Shown here piece after piece: positions 27,000-36,448 of a stretch of DNA of 64,000 nt. Numbering within the stretch: the stretch's first letter is position 1; every line of letters begins with the position of its first letter. Under the pieces are notes generated by a model that ran no database searches, was not told where the DNA came from, and was given only the letters and a program-made list of their open reading frames with translations. The stretch comes from MWEI01 sp964600235. GTDB lineage: Bacteria > Desulfobacterota > Desulfomonilia > UBA1062. The stretch spans positions 65,762-129,761 of the forward strand of contig CAZRIV010000015.1 of NCBI GenBank assembly GCA_964600235.1. The letters run 5' to 3'. The position numbers and the translations under genes were made by a program.

Positions 27000-28126
27000 A
27001 GACACGCACCCGGCCGACACAAGAGCGGTTTAACAAATGCTATGAGGGCAAGCGGGTCTTGGTCACCGGTGACACCGGCTTCAAGGGGTCCTGGCTGGCT
27101 CTGTGGCTTCACGAACTCGGCGCGCAAGTCACCGGGATGGCTCTTCCACTTGACACGGAGCCATCCCACTTTCAGTTGCTCGCGCTGGACACCATGATCG
27201 AGCATATCGATGCGGACATACGCAATAGGGAAGTGGTTGGCGATATTTTCAACCAGGTAAAGCCACAGATTGTCTTTCATCTGGCGGCACAGGCCCTTGT
27301 AAGGGATTCTTACAACGATCCGAAAGCAACCTTCGATACCAACATAGGCGGCACGGTCAACATTCTGGAGGCAATCCGTCAGTGTCAGGACGTCAACGCT
27401 GCAGTCGTTATCACATCGGATAAGTGCTATGAGAATCAGGAGTGGGTCTGGGGTTACCGGGAAAAGGATCCGCTGGGCGGACATGACCCGTACAGTGCCA
27501 GCAAAGGCGCTGTGGAAATCGTCTCGGCCGCATATCTCCGCTCGTACTTTGATGGAAATGGCCTTGGTCCCCACCTCGGATTCGCTACGGCTCGTGCTGG
27601 AAATGTCATCGGCGGCGGAGACTGGGCCAAAGACCGTATCATTCCCGATTGTGTCCGGGCCTTGTCCGCAGGCGAGCCCATTGTCATCAGAAATCCGCAT
27701 GCCACACGCCCCTGGCAACATGTGCTCGATCCTCTGGCAGGCTATCTCCTTCTGGCGATGCGCCTGCTGGAAAGCCCGGAGGTATTCAGCGGCCCGTGGA
27801 ATTTCGGACCTCGAACCTCGGATCAGATGACCGTGGCTGAACTTGCCGAACGTTTTATCAAGGTCTGGGGAAGCGGCACTATCCAGAGGCAACACATTGA
27901 TGAGAAGGCGCCTCATGAGGCCCACCTTCTTAATTTGAACATAGACAAGTCTACCTTCGAGTTGAAGTGGCAGCCTGTACTGGACAGCACTTCCGCCATC
28001 GATTGGACCGCGCATTGGTATAAATCATGGTATGAGCATATCGATAACCTGCATAGTTTATCCGTTCATCAGATTCAAAATTTCCAAAATTTATTGAGCA
28101 ATCAAGACTTTCCGGAGGCACCATGA
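26996..28126 (+). CDS. rfbG: CDP-glucose 4,6-dehydratase
   Basis: A 376-residue extended SDR enzyme that turns CDP-glucose into CDP-4-dehydro-6-deoxyglucose. The NAD motif is VTGDTGFKGSWLALWL (about 21-36), the catalytic YSASK lies near 165, and HLAAQALVRDSY matches the family. Start and stop codons overlap those of rfbH and rfbF (ATGA at both ends), giving a coupled rfbHGF unit. Confidence 0.95.
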   Translation: MKTRTRPTQERFNKCYEGKRVLVTGDTGFKGSWLALWLHELGAQVTGMALPLDTEPSHFQLLALDTMIEHIDADIRNREVVGDIFNQVKPQIVFHLAAQALVRDSYNDPKATFDTNIGGTVNILEAIRQCQDVNAAVVITSDKCYENQEWVWGYREKDPLGGHDPYSASKGAVEIVSAAYLRSYFDGNGLGPHLGFATARAGNVIGGGDWAKDRIIPDCVRALSAGEPIVIRNPHATRPWQHVLDPLAGYLLLAMRLLESPEVFSGPWNFGPRTSDQMTVAELAERFIKVWGSGTIQRQHIDEKAPHEAHLLNLNIDKSTFELKWQPVLDSTSAIDWTAHWYKSWYEHIDNLHSLSVHQIQNFQNLLSNQDFPEAP

Positions 28127-28914
28127 AAGTAGTCATATTAGCCGGCGGCATGGGTACGCGCATCAGCGAGGAGTCACACTTAAAACCAAAACCTATGATA
28201 GAAATCGGTGAACGTCCTATTCTCTGGCATATCATGAAAATCTATTCTCATTACGGCTTTGATGAATTCATTATCTGCCTGGGATACAAGTCGAACGTGG
28301 TGAAGGATTATTTTGCCAACTATTTCATGTACGAGTCCGATGTCACCTTCAACTTCAGGAGCGGCAAGGAGATCTTCACGCATCAGCATTTCGCTGAAAA
28401 ATGGTCGGTCACGTTAGTCAATACAGGGCTGAACACCATGACCGGCGGAAGGGTCAAACGGGTTCAGAAATATATCGGCAACGAACCTTTTCTGCTGACA
28501 TACGGAGATGGTGTATCCGATATCAATATTAATCACTTGATTGACTTCCATAAATCGCACGGCAAGTACGCGACCGTCACTGCTGCGCAACCATTGGGCA
28601 GGTTCGGCTCCTTAAATATAAAGAAGACGGGCGAGGTAAACGGGTTCGTGGAGAAGCCCAAAGGGGACAACAGCTGGATAAACGGCGGATTCTTTGTCAT
28701 GCAGCCAGAGATCTTCAATTACCTCACGGAAAACGACACAAACCTCGAACTGGGCCTGCTGCAGAAACTGGCGGATGAAAACCAGTTTGTCGCATATCGA
28801 CATGAAGGCTTCTGGCAACCCATGGACACCCTGCGTGACAGGACCCTGCTGGAGGATCTCTGGAGATCCGGCAGGGCGCCCTGGAAGGTATGGCAATCAA
28901 ATGAACAGCAATAG
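28123..28914 (+). CDS. rfbF: Glucose-1-phosphate cytidylyltransferase
   Basis: A 263-residue nucleotidyltransferase that makes CDP-glucose. The N-terminal LAGGMGTRISEESHLKPKPM and GERPILWHIMKIYSHYG are diagnostic; GDGVSDIN (about 125) and the late FWQPMDTLRD also fit. It supplies the substrate of rfbG. Ten bp separate it from the NeuB-like gene. Confidence 0.96.
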   Translation: MKVVILAGGMGTRISEESHLKPKPMIEIGERPILWHIMKIYSHYGFDEFIICLGYKSNVVKDYFANYFMYESDVTFNFRSGKEIFTHQHFAEKWSVTLVNTGLNTMTGGRVKRVQKYIGNEPFLLTYGDGVSDININHLIDFHKSHGKYATVTAAQPLGRFGSLNIKKTGEVNGFVEKPKGDNSWINGGFFVMQPEIFNYLTENDTNLELGLLQKLADENQFVAYRHEGFWQPMDTLRDRTLLEDLWRSGRAPWKVWQSNEQQ

Positions 28915-28923
28915 GAGTTCTGC

Positions 28924-30429
28924 ATGAAGATTTATTTTGATCGGCCGTTGTTTGTCTTTGAAATGGCCAATAATCATATGGGGAGCGTGGATCACGGCCT
29001 TACCATGATCAAGGCCTTTGCCGAAGTGGCCAGGGCTTTTCAATTCCAGTTTGCCTTCAAATTCCAGTTCCGGGACCTGGACACGTTCATCCACCCCGAT
29101 TATTCATCCCGAATGGATATCAAGGCAGTCAAACGCTTCAGCGAGACCAGGTTATCCATGGACCAGTTCCGGCAGCTCAAGGATGCCCTTGATGAAGACG
29201 GCTTCATATCCGTATGCACCCCTTTTGATGAGCCTTCTGTTGCCCGGATTGAAGAAATGAATTTCGACATAATAAAGATTGCCAGCTGCTCGTTTACCGA
29301 CTGGCCGTTGCTGGAGCGTGTCGTACTGGCTGAAAAACCCATCATCGCCTCTACGGCGGGGGCCACGCTGGAAGATATCGATAAAGTTGTCAGCTTCTTT
29401 CAAAACAGGCAGAAGATGTTCGCTGTTCTACATTGTGTAGGCGAATACCCCACGAAACCGGATACACTGAATCTCAATCAAATCGACCTGCTCAAGCAAC
29501 GCTATCCAGGTGTCGCCTTCGGATACTCAACCCACGAAGAACCTGACAATTTTGAATCCATCCAAATGGCCATAGCCAAAGGGGCAACTATTTTTGAAAA
29601 ACATGTGGCGGTCGAAACGGATATATTCAAGAAGAATGAATACTCGGCAACACCCGAGCAGATCAGCCGCTGGCTTGCCGCTGCGGACAGGGCTTACAGA
29701 ATGAGCGGCGTTGCCGGCAAAAGATCGGAAGCCACTGACAAGGAACTGGCTGACCTCCGGCAGTTCAAGCGTGGCGTTTTTGCTCTACGCGACATAGGAA
29801 AGGGGGAGAGAATTGATTCAAGCAATACCTTTTTCGCCTTTCCCAATGTTGAGGGCCAGCTGCTGGCCAACGACATGTCAAAATATTCTGAATATATATC
29901 CGGGGCGGACATTGCCAAGCAGTCACCCATAGAAACCGCCAAGATCACGTGTGTCGATCAGAGGGAAAAGGTATGGTCCATCGTCCAGAGGGTCAGAAGC
30001 ATGCTCTCCGAGGGGAACGTCGTGGTGCCGGGCAAGGCAACACTCGAGATATCCCACCATTACGGCCTCGAGAACTTTAATGACACAGGGTGCACCATCA
30101 TCAATGTCGTCAACCGGGAGTACTGCAAAAAATTGATCGTCCTGCTTCCCGGACAACACCATCCCGAGCAATACCATCGCATCAAGGAAGAAACCTTTGT
30201 CGTCCTCTACGGCGACGTTGTCCTGACCCTGGATGGTGTTGTGAAGAATTGCCATAAGGGTGATGTCGAGACAGTCACCAGCGGCACAAAACATATTTTC
30301 TCAAGCCGGGGGGGCGCCGTCATCGAAGAGATATCTTCGACACACCATACCGACGACTCCTATTACACCGACGAATCCATACTCCGCAACAAAGACCGCA
30401 AAACCGTCATTACTTACTGGATGGGATAA
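28924..30429 (+). CDS. NeuB-like synthase with SAF and cupin domains
   Basis: A 501-residue protein. Residues 1 to about 265 form the NeuB barrel (FEMANNHMGS at 12-21, KIASCSFTDWPLL, STAGATLEDI), about 276-340 the SAF/antifreeze-like domain (FKRGVFALRDIGKGE), and about 385-490 a cupin (LPGQHHPEQYHRIKEETFVV). NeuB enzymes condense PEP with an N-acylhexosamine to give a nonulosonate. No NeuC- or NeuA-type CMP-sugar genes are in the window, so the product or acceptor is uncertain; the cupin might bind or isomerise the sugar. AGGAG lies upstream of the ATG. Confidence 0.88.
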   Translation: MKIYFDRPLFVFEMANNHMGSVDHGLTMIKAFAEVARAFQFQFAFKFQFRDLDTFIHPDYSSRMDIKAVKRFSETRLSMDQFRQLKDALDEDGFISVCTPFDEPSVARIEEMNFDIIKIASCSFTDWPLLERVVLAEKPIIASTAGATLEDIDKVVSFFQNRQKMFAVLHCVGEYPTKPDTLNLNQIDLLKQRYPGVAFGYSTHEEPDNFESIQMAIAKGATIFEKHVAVETDIFKKNEYSATPEQISRWLAAADRAYRMSGVAGKRSEATDKELADLRQFKRGVFALRDIGKGERIDSSNTFFAFPNVEGQLLANDMSKYSEYISGADIAKQSPIETAKITCVDQREKVWSIVQRVRSMLSEGNVVVPGKATLEISHHYGLENFNDTGCTIINVVNREYCKKLIVLLPGQHHPEQYHRIKEETFVVLYGDVVLTLDGVVKNCHKGDVETVTSGTKHIFSSRGGAVIEEISSTHHTDDSYYTDESILRNKDRKTVITYWMG

Positions 30430-30452
30430 TACTGCCTGGGCATCCTGGATGG

Positions 30453-31040
30453 ATGAGGACCATGAAAACGATAATATGGGACATTGACGACGTATTGAAC
30501 GACCTGACAAAACAATGGCTGGAAATCTCCTGGCTGCCTTCCCATCCGGGATGTACGTTGAAATATGAGGATGTAACAGACAATCCGCCTCACCTTCTGC
30601 TGGGGGTGACCAGGGAAGAATACCTCGAATCGCTCGATGAATTCCGGCTTTCGTCACGAGCAGGAGAGATGATGCCCGAAATTTTTCTCATAAACTGGTT
30701 CAGGGAAAACGGTTCCCGCTTCCGGCACATCGCCTTGACGGCACGGCCCAGAAAAACAGTGCCTCCTGCAGTAGACTGGATGCTCAGACATTTCGGCGAA
30801 TGGTTCCAGACATTCAGCTTCGTCCCTGCAGAAAGACCTGGTGAAGCGCCGGGGCATCCGGACCGCGACAAGGCCGGGTTTTTATCATGGTTGGACAAGG
30901 CAGACTATTTTATTGATGATAATGACGGGAATGTGACGGCTGCAGGGCATCTGGGCATTGCAACCTTCCTGGTTTCCCGTCCCTGGAACAATGGCGGATT
31001 GACGCTTGAGAACATCCTGGAAAACGGCCTGAAAGAATAA
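30453..31040 (+). CDS. HAD-like phosphatase family protein
   Basis: A 195-residue protein with an N-terminal DxD motif (TIIWDIDDVLND, D10 and D12) and a late acidic DKADYFIDDNDGN segment, which fit the first and last HAD motifs. ALTARPRK in the middle fits motif II. It may dephosphorylate the NeuB product or another sugar phosphate in this operon (inference). ATG 30462, three codons in, is an equally good start. Confidence 0.65.
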   Translation: MRTMKTIIWDIDDVLNDLTKQWLEISWLPSHPGCTLKYEDVTDNPPHLLLGVTREEYLESLDEFRLSSRAGEMMPEIFLINWFRENGSRFRHIALTARPRKTVPPAVDWMLRHFGEWFQTFSFVPAERPGEAPGHPDRDKAGFLSWLDKADYFIDDNDGNVTAAGHLGIATFLVSRPWNNGGLTLENILENGLKE

Positions 31041-31065
31041 TACCAAGCAAGGAAGTCAGGAATAC

Positions 31066-32883
31066 ATGAAATTATCAGATTATGTCATGCAGTTCATTGC
31101 CGAGGCAGGGGTAAGGCATGTCTTCATGCTTTCGGGAGGCGGCGCCATGCACCTGGTGGATTCCGTGGGCAGGAACAGAAATCTCACCTACATCTGCAAC
31201 CTGCATGAACAGGCGTGTGCCATCGCCGCTGACGCTTACAGTCAGTATACCAATCACCTGGGGGTTGCGCTGGTAACCACCGGCCCCGGCGGTACCAATA
31301 CCATCACAGGGGTTGCGGGAGCATGGCTGGATTCAACGCCGATGCTTGTTATTTCCGGCCAGGTGAAACGCCCTGATATGGTTGGTGATCGGGGTCTGCG
31401 GCAGATGGGCTTCCAGGAGATCGACATCATTCATATCGTTCGCCCCATCACCAAATATGCCGTGACCGTGATGGAGCCCTCCACCATACGCTATCATCTC
31501 GAAAAGGCTGTTTACCTGGCAAGGAATGGCCGCCCCGGGCCCGTCTGGATCGATATCCCGCTGGATGTCCAGGCCGCAATGATCGACGAAAACAACCTTG
31601 AGGGCTTTGATGCCGCGGAAATATCTCCTGCTGTGAAGGATGACGTGCTTGAGGAGAAGGTCTGTCGTGCAATAGAACTACTCAATAATGCTGAACGTCC
31701 CGTGATTCTTGCCGGCAACGGTATTCGACTTGCAAATGCACAGGACGATTTTCTCCGGTTGATCGGAGAACTGGGCATCCCGGTGCTGACAACCTGGAAG
31801 GCCGCAGACCTCATCGCGGAGGACCACCCTCTCTATGCCGGAAGGCCCGGCGCCGTGGGTCAGCGGGGGGCGAATTTTACGCAGCAGAACGCGGACTGTC
31901 TCATGATCATCGGCGCACGCATGGACCTCGGCCAGACCGCTTATACACATGAGAACTTCGCGCCCGCTGCGCATAAGACCATGGTGGATGTCGATGCCGC
32001 GGAAATCGGCAAGATGCGCATGACAATAGATGTCCCGGTTGTTGCGGATGCAGGCGATTTTATCCGGGAGTTCCTTTCACAGTTGTCCAATACCACGCAG
32101 AAGGACCATTCGCAGTGGTTGAAGCAGTGCAAGGAGTGGCAAAAAAGATATCCCGTTATCCTGCCGGAATACTGGAATGATACCGGGTTCGTGAATGATT
32201 ATGTCCTGATCGATGTCCTTTCCGATGAGCTCTCCTGTGAGGACCTCCTTATTCCCGGGAGTTCCGGTGCCTGCAGCGAACGGACCATGCAAGCCTTCAG
32301 GTCCAAATCAGGACTGCGGATCTTCAACAGCCAGGGTCTGGGATCCATGGGGTTCGGCGTCCCCGCAGCCATCGGCGGCTGTATCGCGAGCGGCCGGAGG
32401 CGCACCATCTCCATTGAAGGTGACGGCGGGTTCATCATGAACATCCAAGAGCTCGAAACCGTCAAAAGGCTTAACCTGCCCATCAAGTTTTTTGTCCTGA
32501 ACAACGGAGGATACGTTTCCATCCAGACCACCCAGAGAAATTACTTTAATGGCCATTATGTCGGCAGTTCCGCCGCAAGCGGGGTAACGCTGCCTGATAT
32601 TCAATCGGTGGCAAAATCCTTTGGCCTTACTGCGGCCTGCCTGAAGAACCATGATGATATCAGGGAAAGGATCAGAGACGTCCTGCGGATGCCAGGCCCG
32701 GTGGTCTGCGAAGTCATGGTTTCGCCCGACCAGGTTACCGCGCCACGGGTATCATCGAAACAGCTCGAAGACGGAACCATGGTATCCCTGCCCATGGAAG
32801 ACCTCTGGCCGTTTCTGGATCGCGAGGAATTCTCATCCAACATGGCAGCAAACTGGCCCACCCCTTCAAATATGAAGAAGTAG
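31066..32883 (+). CDS. Acetolactate-synthase-like TPP enzyme
   Basis: A 605-residue three-domain TPP enzyme. The activating Glu lies in CNLHEQACAIAADAY (about 47-48); TTGPGGTNTITGVAGAWLDS follows; the Mg/TPP motif runs from GDGGFIMN (about 453) to LNNGGYVSI (about 480). It resembles acetohydroxyacid synthase but ends in an unrelated 30-residue tail and has no regulatory subunit gene. With rfbFGH in the same operon it may act like YerE and add an acetyl unit from pyruvate to a CDP-3,6-dideoxy-4-ketohexose. AGGAAGTCAGG precedes the ATG. Confidence 0.85.
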   Translation: MKLSDYVMQFIAEAGVRHVFMLSGGGAMHLVDSVGRNRNLTYICNLHEQACAIAADAYSQYTNHLGVALVTTGPGGTNTITGVAGAWLDSTPMLVISGQVKRPDMVGDRGLRQMGFQEIDIIHIVRPITKYAVTVMEPSTIRYHLEKAVYLARNGRPGPVWIDIPLDVQAAMIDENNLEGFDAAEISPAVKDDVLEEKVCRAIELLNNAERPVILAGNGIRLANAQDDFLRLIGELGIPVLTTWKAADLIAEDHPLYAGRPGAVGQRGANFTQQNADCLMIIGARMDLGQTAYTHENFAPAAHKTMVDVDAAEIGKMRMTIDVPVVADAGDFIREFLSQLSNTTQKDHSQWLKQCKEWQKRYPVILPEYWNDTGFVNDYVLIDVLSDELSCEDLLIPGSSGACSERTMQAFRSKSGLRIFNSQGLGSMGFGVPAAIGGCIASGRRRTISIEGDGGFIMNIQELETVKRLNLPIKFFVLNNGGYVSIQTTQRNYFNGHYVGSSAASGVTLPDIQSVAKSFGLTAACLKNHDDIRERIRDVLRMPGPVVCEVMVSPDQVTAPRVSSKQLEDGTMVSLPMEDLWPFLDREEFSSNMAANWPTPSNMKK

Positions 32884-32900
32884 GCATCAGGGAGATCTCG

Positions 32901-34046
32901 GTGACTATAACCAAGTGCAGAGTTTGTGGCAGCAGCTTCTTCCATGAGCCGCTGCTGCGTTACAGCAATATGCCGAAGGCAGCTCAATTTCTTCCGGACG
33001 CCCAATCCCTTGAAAGCGAGAAGGGAGTAGATCTGATTGTATGCCAATGTTCAAGATGCGGGCTGGTGCAGCTCAGCAATGAGCCGGTCCCTTATTATAA
33101 GGAGGTTATCCGCGCAGCTGCCTTTTCCGCTGAGATGAATGCCTTCCGGCGAGAACAGTTCAAGGACTTCGTCGCCAGATTTTCTCTTGGGGGGAAAAAA
33201 GTCCTGGAAATTGGCTGCGGCAAGGGTGAATACCTTACCTTGATGCGCGAGACAGGGGCAGACGCCTATGGCGTAGAGCACGGGGAAGAATCTGTTAATG
33301 ACTGCGTCAAGGCCGGGCTCAAGGTAACCCGCGGGTTTGTGGAGGCGGGCAGTGATGCGTTGCGCGATGCCCCTTTCGATGCCTTTTTCATATTGAATTT
33401 TCTTGAACACATCCCCGACCTGAATTCGACCCTGCGGGGGATATCAAGTAATATGAGTGCTCAGGCCGTTGGCCTTGTGGAAGTGCCCAATTTCGAAATG
33501 ATACTGAAACAAAAGTTGTTTTCAGAGTTTATCAATGATCATCTCTACTACTTTACCGGAGAAACCATCCGATCCACCTTGAACCGGAACGGTTTTGAAG
33601 TCCTGGACTGCAGTCCGGTCTGGTATGATTACATTCTCTCTGCCGTGGTCAGGAAGCGGACACCTCTTGACGTATCGAACTTTGCATTTTTTCAGCACAG
33701 GCTCTCAGGGGAATTGCAAAGTTACATTGCCGGTTTCGGCAAGAAAAGGGTTGCCGTCTGGGGAGCCGGACATCAGGCCCTGGCAGTTTTGGCATTGGCC
33801 GACCTTGCGGACAAGATACGGTACGTGATCGACTCCGCCCCCTTCAAACAGGGCAGATTCACCCCTTCGACACACATCCCCATCGTCCCGCCCGAGGCGC
33901 TGAAAGAAGATCCAGCGGATGCGGTCATCGTCATGGCGGCGAGTTACTCAGATGAGGTGGCGAAGATAATACACGAAAATTTCGATGAGAGGATCCATGT
34001 TTCGATCCTGCGGGACTTCGGTCTCGAACATCTGAACAAGCCCTAG
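32901..34046 (+). CDS. Sugar C-methyltransferase-type SAM enzyme
   Basis: A 381-residue protein of the three-part C-methyltransferase family. An N-terminal zinc-binding part has CRVCG and CSRCGLVQL; the SAM domain has VLEIGCGKGEYL (about 100); the C-terminal Rossmann-like domain starts at VAVWGAGHQA (about 282). NDP-hexose C-methyltransferases (such as TylC3/NovU type) share this layout. Start is GTG with GGGAG upstream. It probably methylates a deoxyhexose made in this cluster (inference). Confidence 0.82.
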   Translation: MTITKCRVCGSSFFHEPLLRYSNMPKAAQFLPDAQSLESEKGVDLIVCQCSRCGLVQLSNEPVPYYKEVIRAAAFSAEMNAFRREQFKDFVARFSLGGKKVLEIGCGKGEYLTLMRETGADAYGVEHGEESVNDCVKAGLKVTRGFVEAGSDALRDAPFDAFFILNFLEHIPDLNSTLRGISSNMSAQAVGLVEVPNFEMILKQKLFSEFINDHLYYFTGETIRSTLNRNGFEVLDCSPVWYDYILSAVVRKRTPLDVSNFAFFQHRLSGELQSYIAGFGKKRVAVWGAGHQALAVLALADLADKIRYVIDSAPFKQGRFTPSTHIPIVPPEALKEDPADAVIVMAASYSDEVAKIIHENFDERIHVSILRDFGLEHLNKP

Positions 34047-34050
34047 CCTG

Positions 34051-35508
34051 GTGAGCATATTGTCAAAAGTCTGCATGGTCGTGAGATACCCTGATGTCAC
34101 GGTTGATCTGTCTCCCCTGATGGACAGCATCTGCAGCCAGACTCATGGAGAGATGGAGATAGTTGTTGTTCCCGACAGGGCGGATCAGGTGGCCGGGCCC
34201 GTTGGACTCTTCAGCAGAAGACTGGAGGCAAGGGGCTGCCCGCTGCTGGTGACGGATTCACAAAAGAGGGCATTCGGCAGCCTGTCCCGCTGCGACTTCT
34301 TCTGTTTCCCGGACCCACAGAGTGTTCTTGAGCCCGATTTCGTTTCCGCAACGACAGGGTTTCTGGATGAATCCACGGAATTCGGGGCCGTCCGCTGCAA
34401 TGGCATTTATGTCGATGAACGGGATAAGGATTTTGTCATCGCACCGGTAACAGATGTCTCCAGACCTCATGAAGGACATATCCTTGAATCTCTCATAGCC
34501 AGAGAGACCTCGATCAACATCTGCACGTGGATGGTTCCCAGACGGGCTATGACCGGAGAGATTATCAACCATTTTCCTGTAGATCCAATCCATTGGGACT
34601 GGCAGTTATCCCTTCCACTGGCGCAGACGAACCAGGTGGGATTCATTGACAGGAACCTGGTTACATTGTTCCACCGCCCGGGCGGTCCCATGACGAACAT
34701 CCTGACGCGCTACGGAGATCGGAATCGCATTGAAGAGGACTTTACCGCGGCCTGCCTTGATGCAATCGAAGGGCTGAATGCTCAGGAAGACGAAAAGGTC
34801 ACCTGGAGGAGAATAGCAAAAATCGTTTCTATAAGAAATCGGATCAAGATCGACAAGACTTTCCGCCAGTGGTCCAATTATGCCGGATATCGGGATGAAC
34901 TCTCCCGCATTCTTGAAGAGTGCGGCGGCGCACCCGGTAGCCTTTACCTTTATATCGGCCGGCCCGCCAACATTGATTCCATCAGGGTCGAAGATGTCAT
35001 AGGGATGTTGACCTACCATTACTCGAATCTTATGCTGCTGGTCCTGATGAAACGTTTACCAGATGACGTTTCCAGGTGGATCCTGCGGAGGGGATTCGGA
35101 GTATACCACGACGCTTCAAAGGGAAGACGCTTCGCCCTGTATGGTGCGGGGGGAGCGGCATGGGGGGTTCTCCCCACCTTTCTGGCTCTGGGATTCCGTC
35201 CTGAGTTTATCTGGGACAGATCCGCGAGGACCGGCCAAACCCTTTGGGGAATACCTGTAACCCCACCGGGATTTTCGGCAATCCCGGAGCATGATCGGGA
35301 AAACATCGAGATAGTCGTCGCCATCGGGCACAGGTCTGCAGCGGAAGAGGTGCGGCAACTCCTGAATGAACATGGATTCAAAAGGTTGAGCCACGTAGCT
35401 GAATCCGAAGGGGTTCGGGTGTATTTCCAGGACCTGATCGCAGGATTTTCCACGGCAAATATCTGCCCGGATTCAGCGGCCCCAGAAAGGATGAGCCATG
35501 GGGAATAA
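34051..35508 (+). CDS. Glycosyltransferase-like protein with C-terminal Rossmann domain
   Basis: A 485-residue protein. The N-terminal part (about 1-220) has the layout of GT2 enzymes (KVCMVVRYPDVTVDLSPLMDSI, FCFPDPQSVLEPDF), but the usual DxD is replaced by DPQ, so activity is uncertain. The C-terminal part has RRFALYGAGGAAWGVLPTFL and IWDRSARTGQTLWGIPV, a nucleotide-binding fold like that of the upstream methyltransferase. Starts at GTG; the ribosome binding site is weak. It overlaps the next gene by 11 bp. Confidence 0.65.
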   Translation: MSILSKVCMVVRYPDVTVDLSPLMDSICSQTHGEMEIVVVPDRADQVAGPVGLFSRRLEARGCPLLVTDSQKRAFGSLSRCDFFCFPDPQSVLEPDFVSATTGFLDESTEFGAVRCNGIYVDERDKDFVIAPVTDVSRPHEGHILESLIARETSINICTWMVPRRAMTGEIINHFPVDPIHWDWQLSLPLAQTNQVGFIDRNLVTLFHRPGGPMTNILTRYGDRNRIEEDFTAACLDAIEGLNAQEDEKVTWRRIAKIVSIRNRIKIDKTFRQWSNYAGYRDELSRILEECGGAPGSLYLYIGRPANIDSIRVEDVIGMLTYHYSNLMLLVLMKRLPDDVSRWILRRGFGVYHDASKGRRFALYGAGGAAWGVLPTFLALGFRPEFIWDRSARTGQTLWGIPVTPPGFSAIPEHDRENIEIVVAIGHRSAAEEVRQLLNEHGFKRLSHVAESEGVRVYFQDLIAGFSTANICPDSAAPERMSHGE

Positions 35509-36370
35509 ACCGCTGGTGAGCATCTTCGTCCTTGTCTATCAGAATTCGCATATGATTCATCATGCGCTCGACTCCATAATCGGACAGGATTATGAAAACA
35601 TGGAACTGATCGTAAGTGATGACTGCTCCGGGGATTTCAATCACCAGCAAATCACGGAATATGTAACATCACGAAACCGCGGAAATATCACACGCGTGCT
35701 GATCAATGAAAACCAGACAAACCTTGGAACGGTACGGCACTGCAACAGGGCCATCGGCTTGGCTCAGGGCCGGTATATCAAAGGTGTATCCGCTGACAAC
35801 GCCCTGTACGATGAGAGAGTAATCAGCGATTATGTTGATTTCTTTGAAAAGACGGGTGCCCTGGTAGTGGCTTCTCAATGTATGATGTACGATGAAACAT
35901 TGACACACGCCCTGGCCCCGGCCTTGAGCGAAGGGCAAATACAGATGCTCCGGACGCTTTCTCCACGGGAATTGTATCTGGCATTGATACAGAATGACTA
36001 TGTCAGTGCGCTGGGAGTGGGATTCAACCGGAAATTCTTCGAGAAATACGGTCCCTATGATGAGAATTACCGCATCGATGAAGACAGGCCCATGTGGCTC
36101 AGGATCTCCAGGCTTGGATGCCCTATCCATTACATGGACCGCATCACGGCAAAGTTCCGCAGCGGAGGGATCTCACATCTGCATTCAAGGAGCTATGAAC
36201 GCGCGCGGACCTGGTACGTAGAAGACCTCATCAGGATATGGGAACTGGAAATTCTGCCATACAAGGAAATTCTTGGCGACATACTCTGGCAAAGACTGCT
36301 GTCCGATTACATGCGTCAATATGAGTGGCCTTTGACCTTCAGCGACCCCCCCCCGATGAAGTTTTTCTGA
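35498..36370 (+). CDS. Glycosyltransferase family 2
   Basis: A 290-residue GT2 enzyme: SIFVLVYQNSHMIHHALDSI, ENMELIVSDDCSGD, and the DxD-like GVSADNALYDER (about 95-106). An acidic YRIDEDRPMW near 185 fits the acceptor-site ED motif. No membrane segment, so it acts in the cytoplasm. Acceptor and donor are unknown. Confidence 0.85.
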   Translation: MGNKPLVSIFVLVYQNSHMIHHALDSIIGQDYENMELIVSDDCSGDFNHQQITEYVTSRNRGNITRVLINENQTNLGTVRHCNRAIGLAQGRYIKGVSADNALYDERVISDYVDFFEKTGALVVASQCMMYDETLTHALAPALSEGQIQMLRTLSPRELYLALIQNDYVSALGVGFNRKFFEKYGPYDENYRIDEDRPMWLRISRLGCPIHYMDRITAKFRSGGISHLHSRSYERARTWYVEDLIRIWELEILPYKEILGDILWQRLLSDYMRQYEWPLTFSDPPPMKFF

Positions 36371-36448
36371 CGCAATTCGCTATGTTAAACAGAATAAGCG
36401 TTTATATCGCGGAACATGCCTTATGTTTTCGGATGCAGGGAGAATCCC

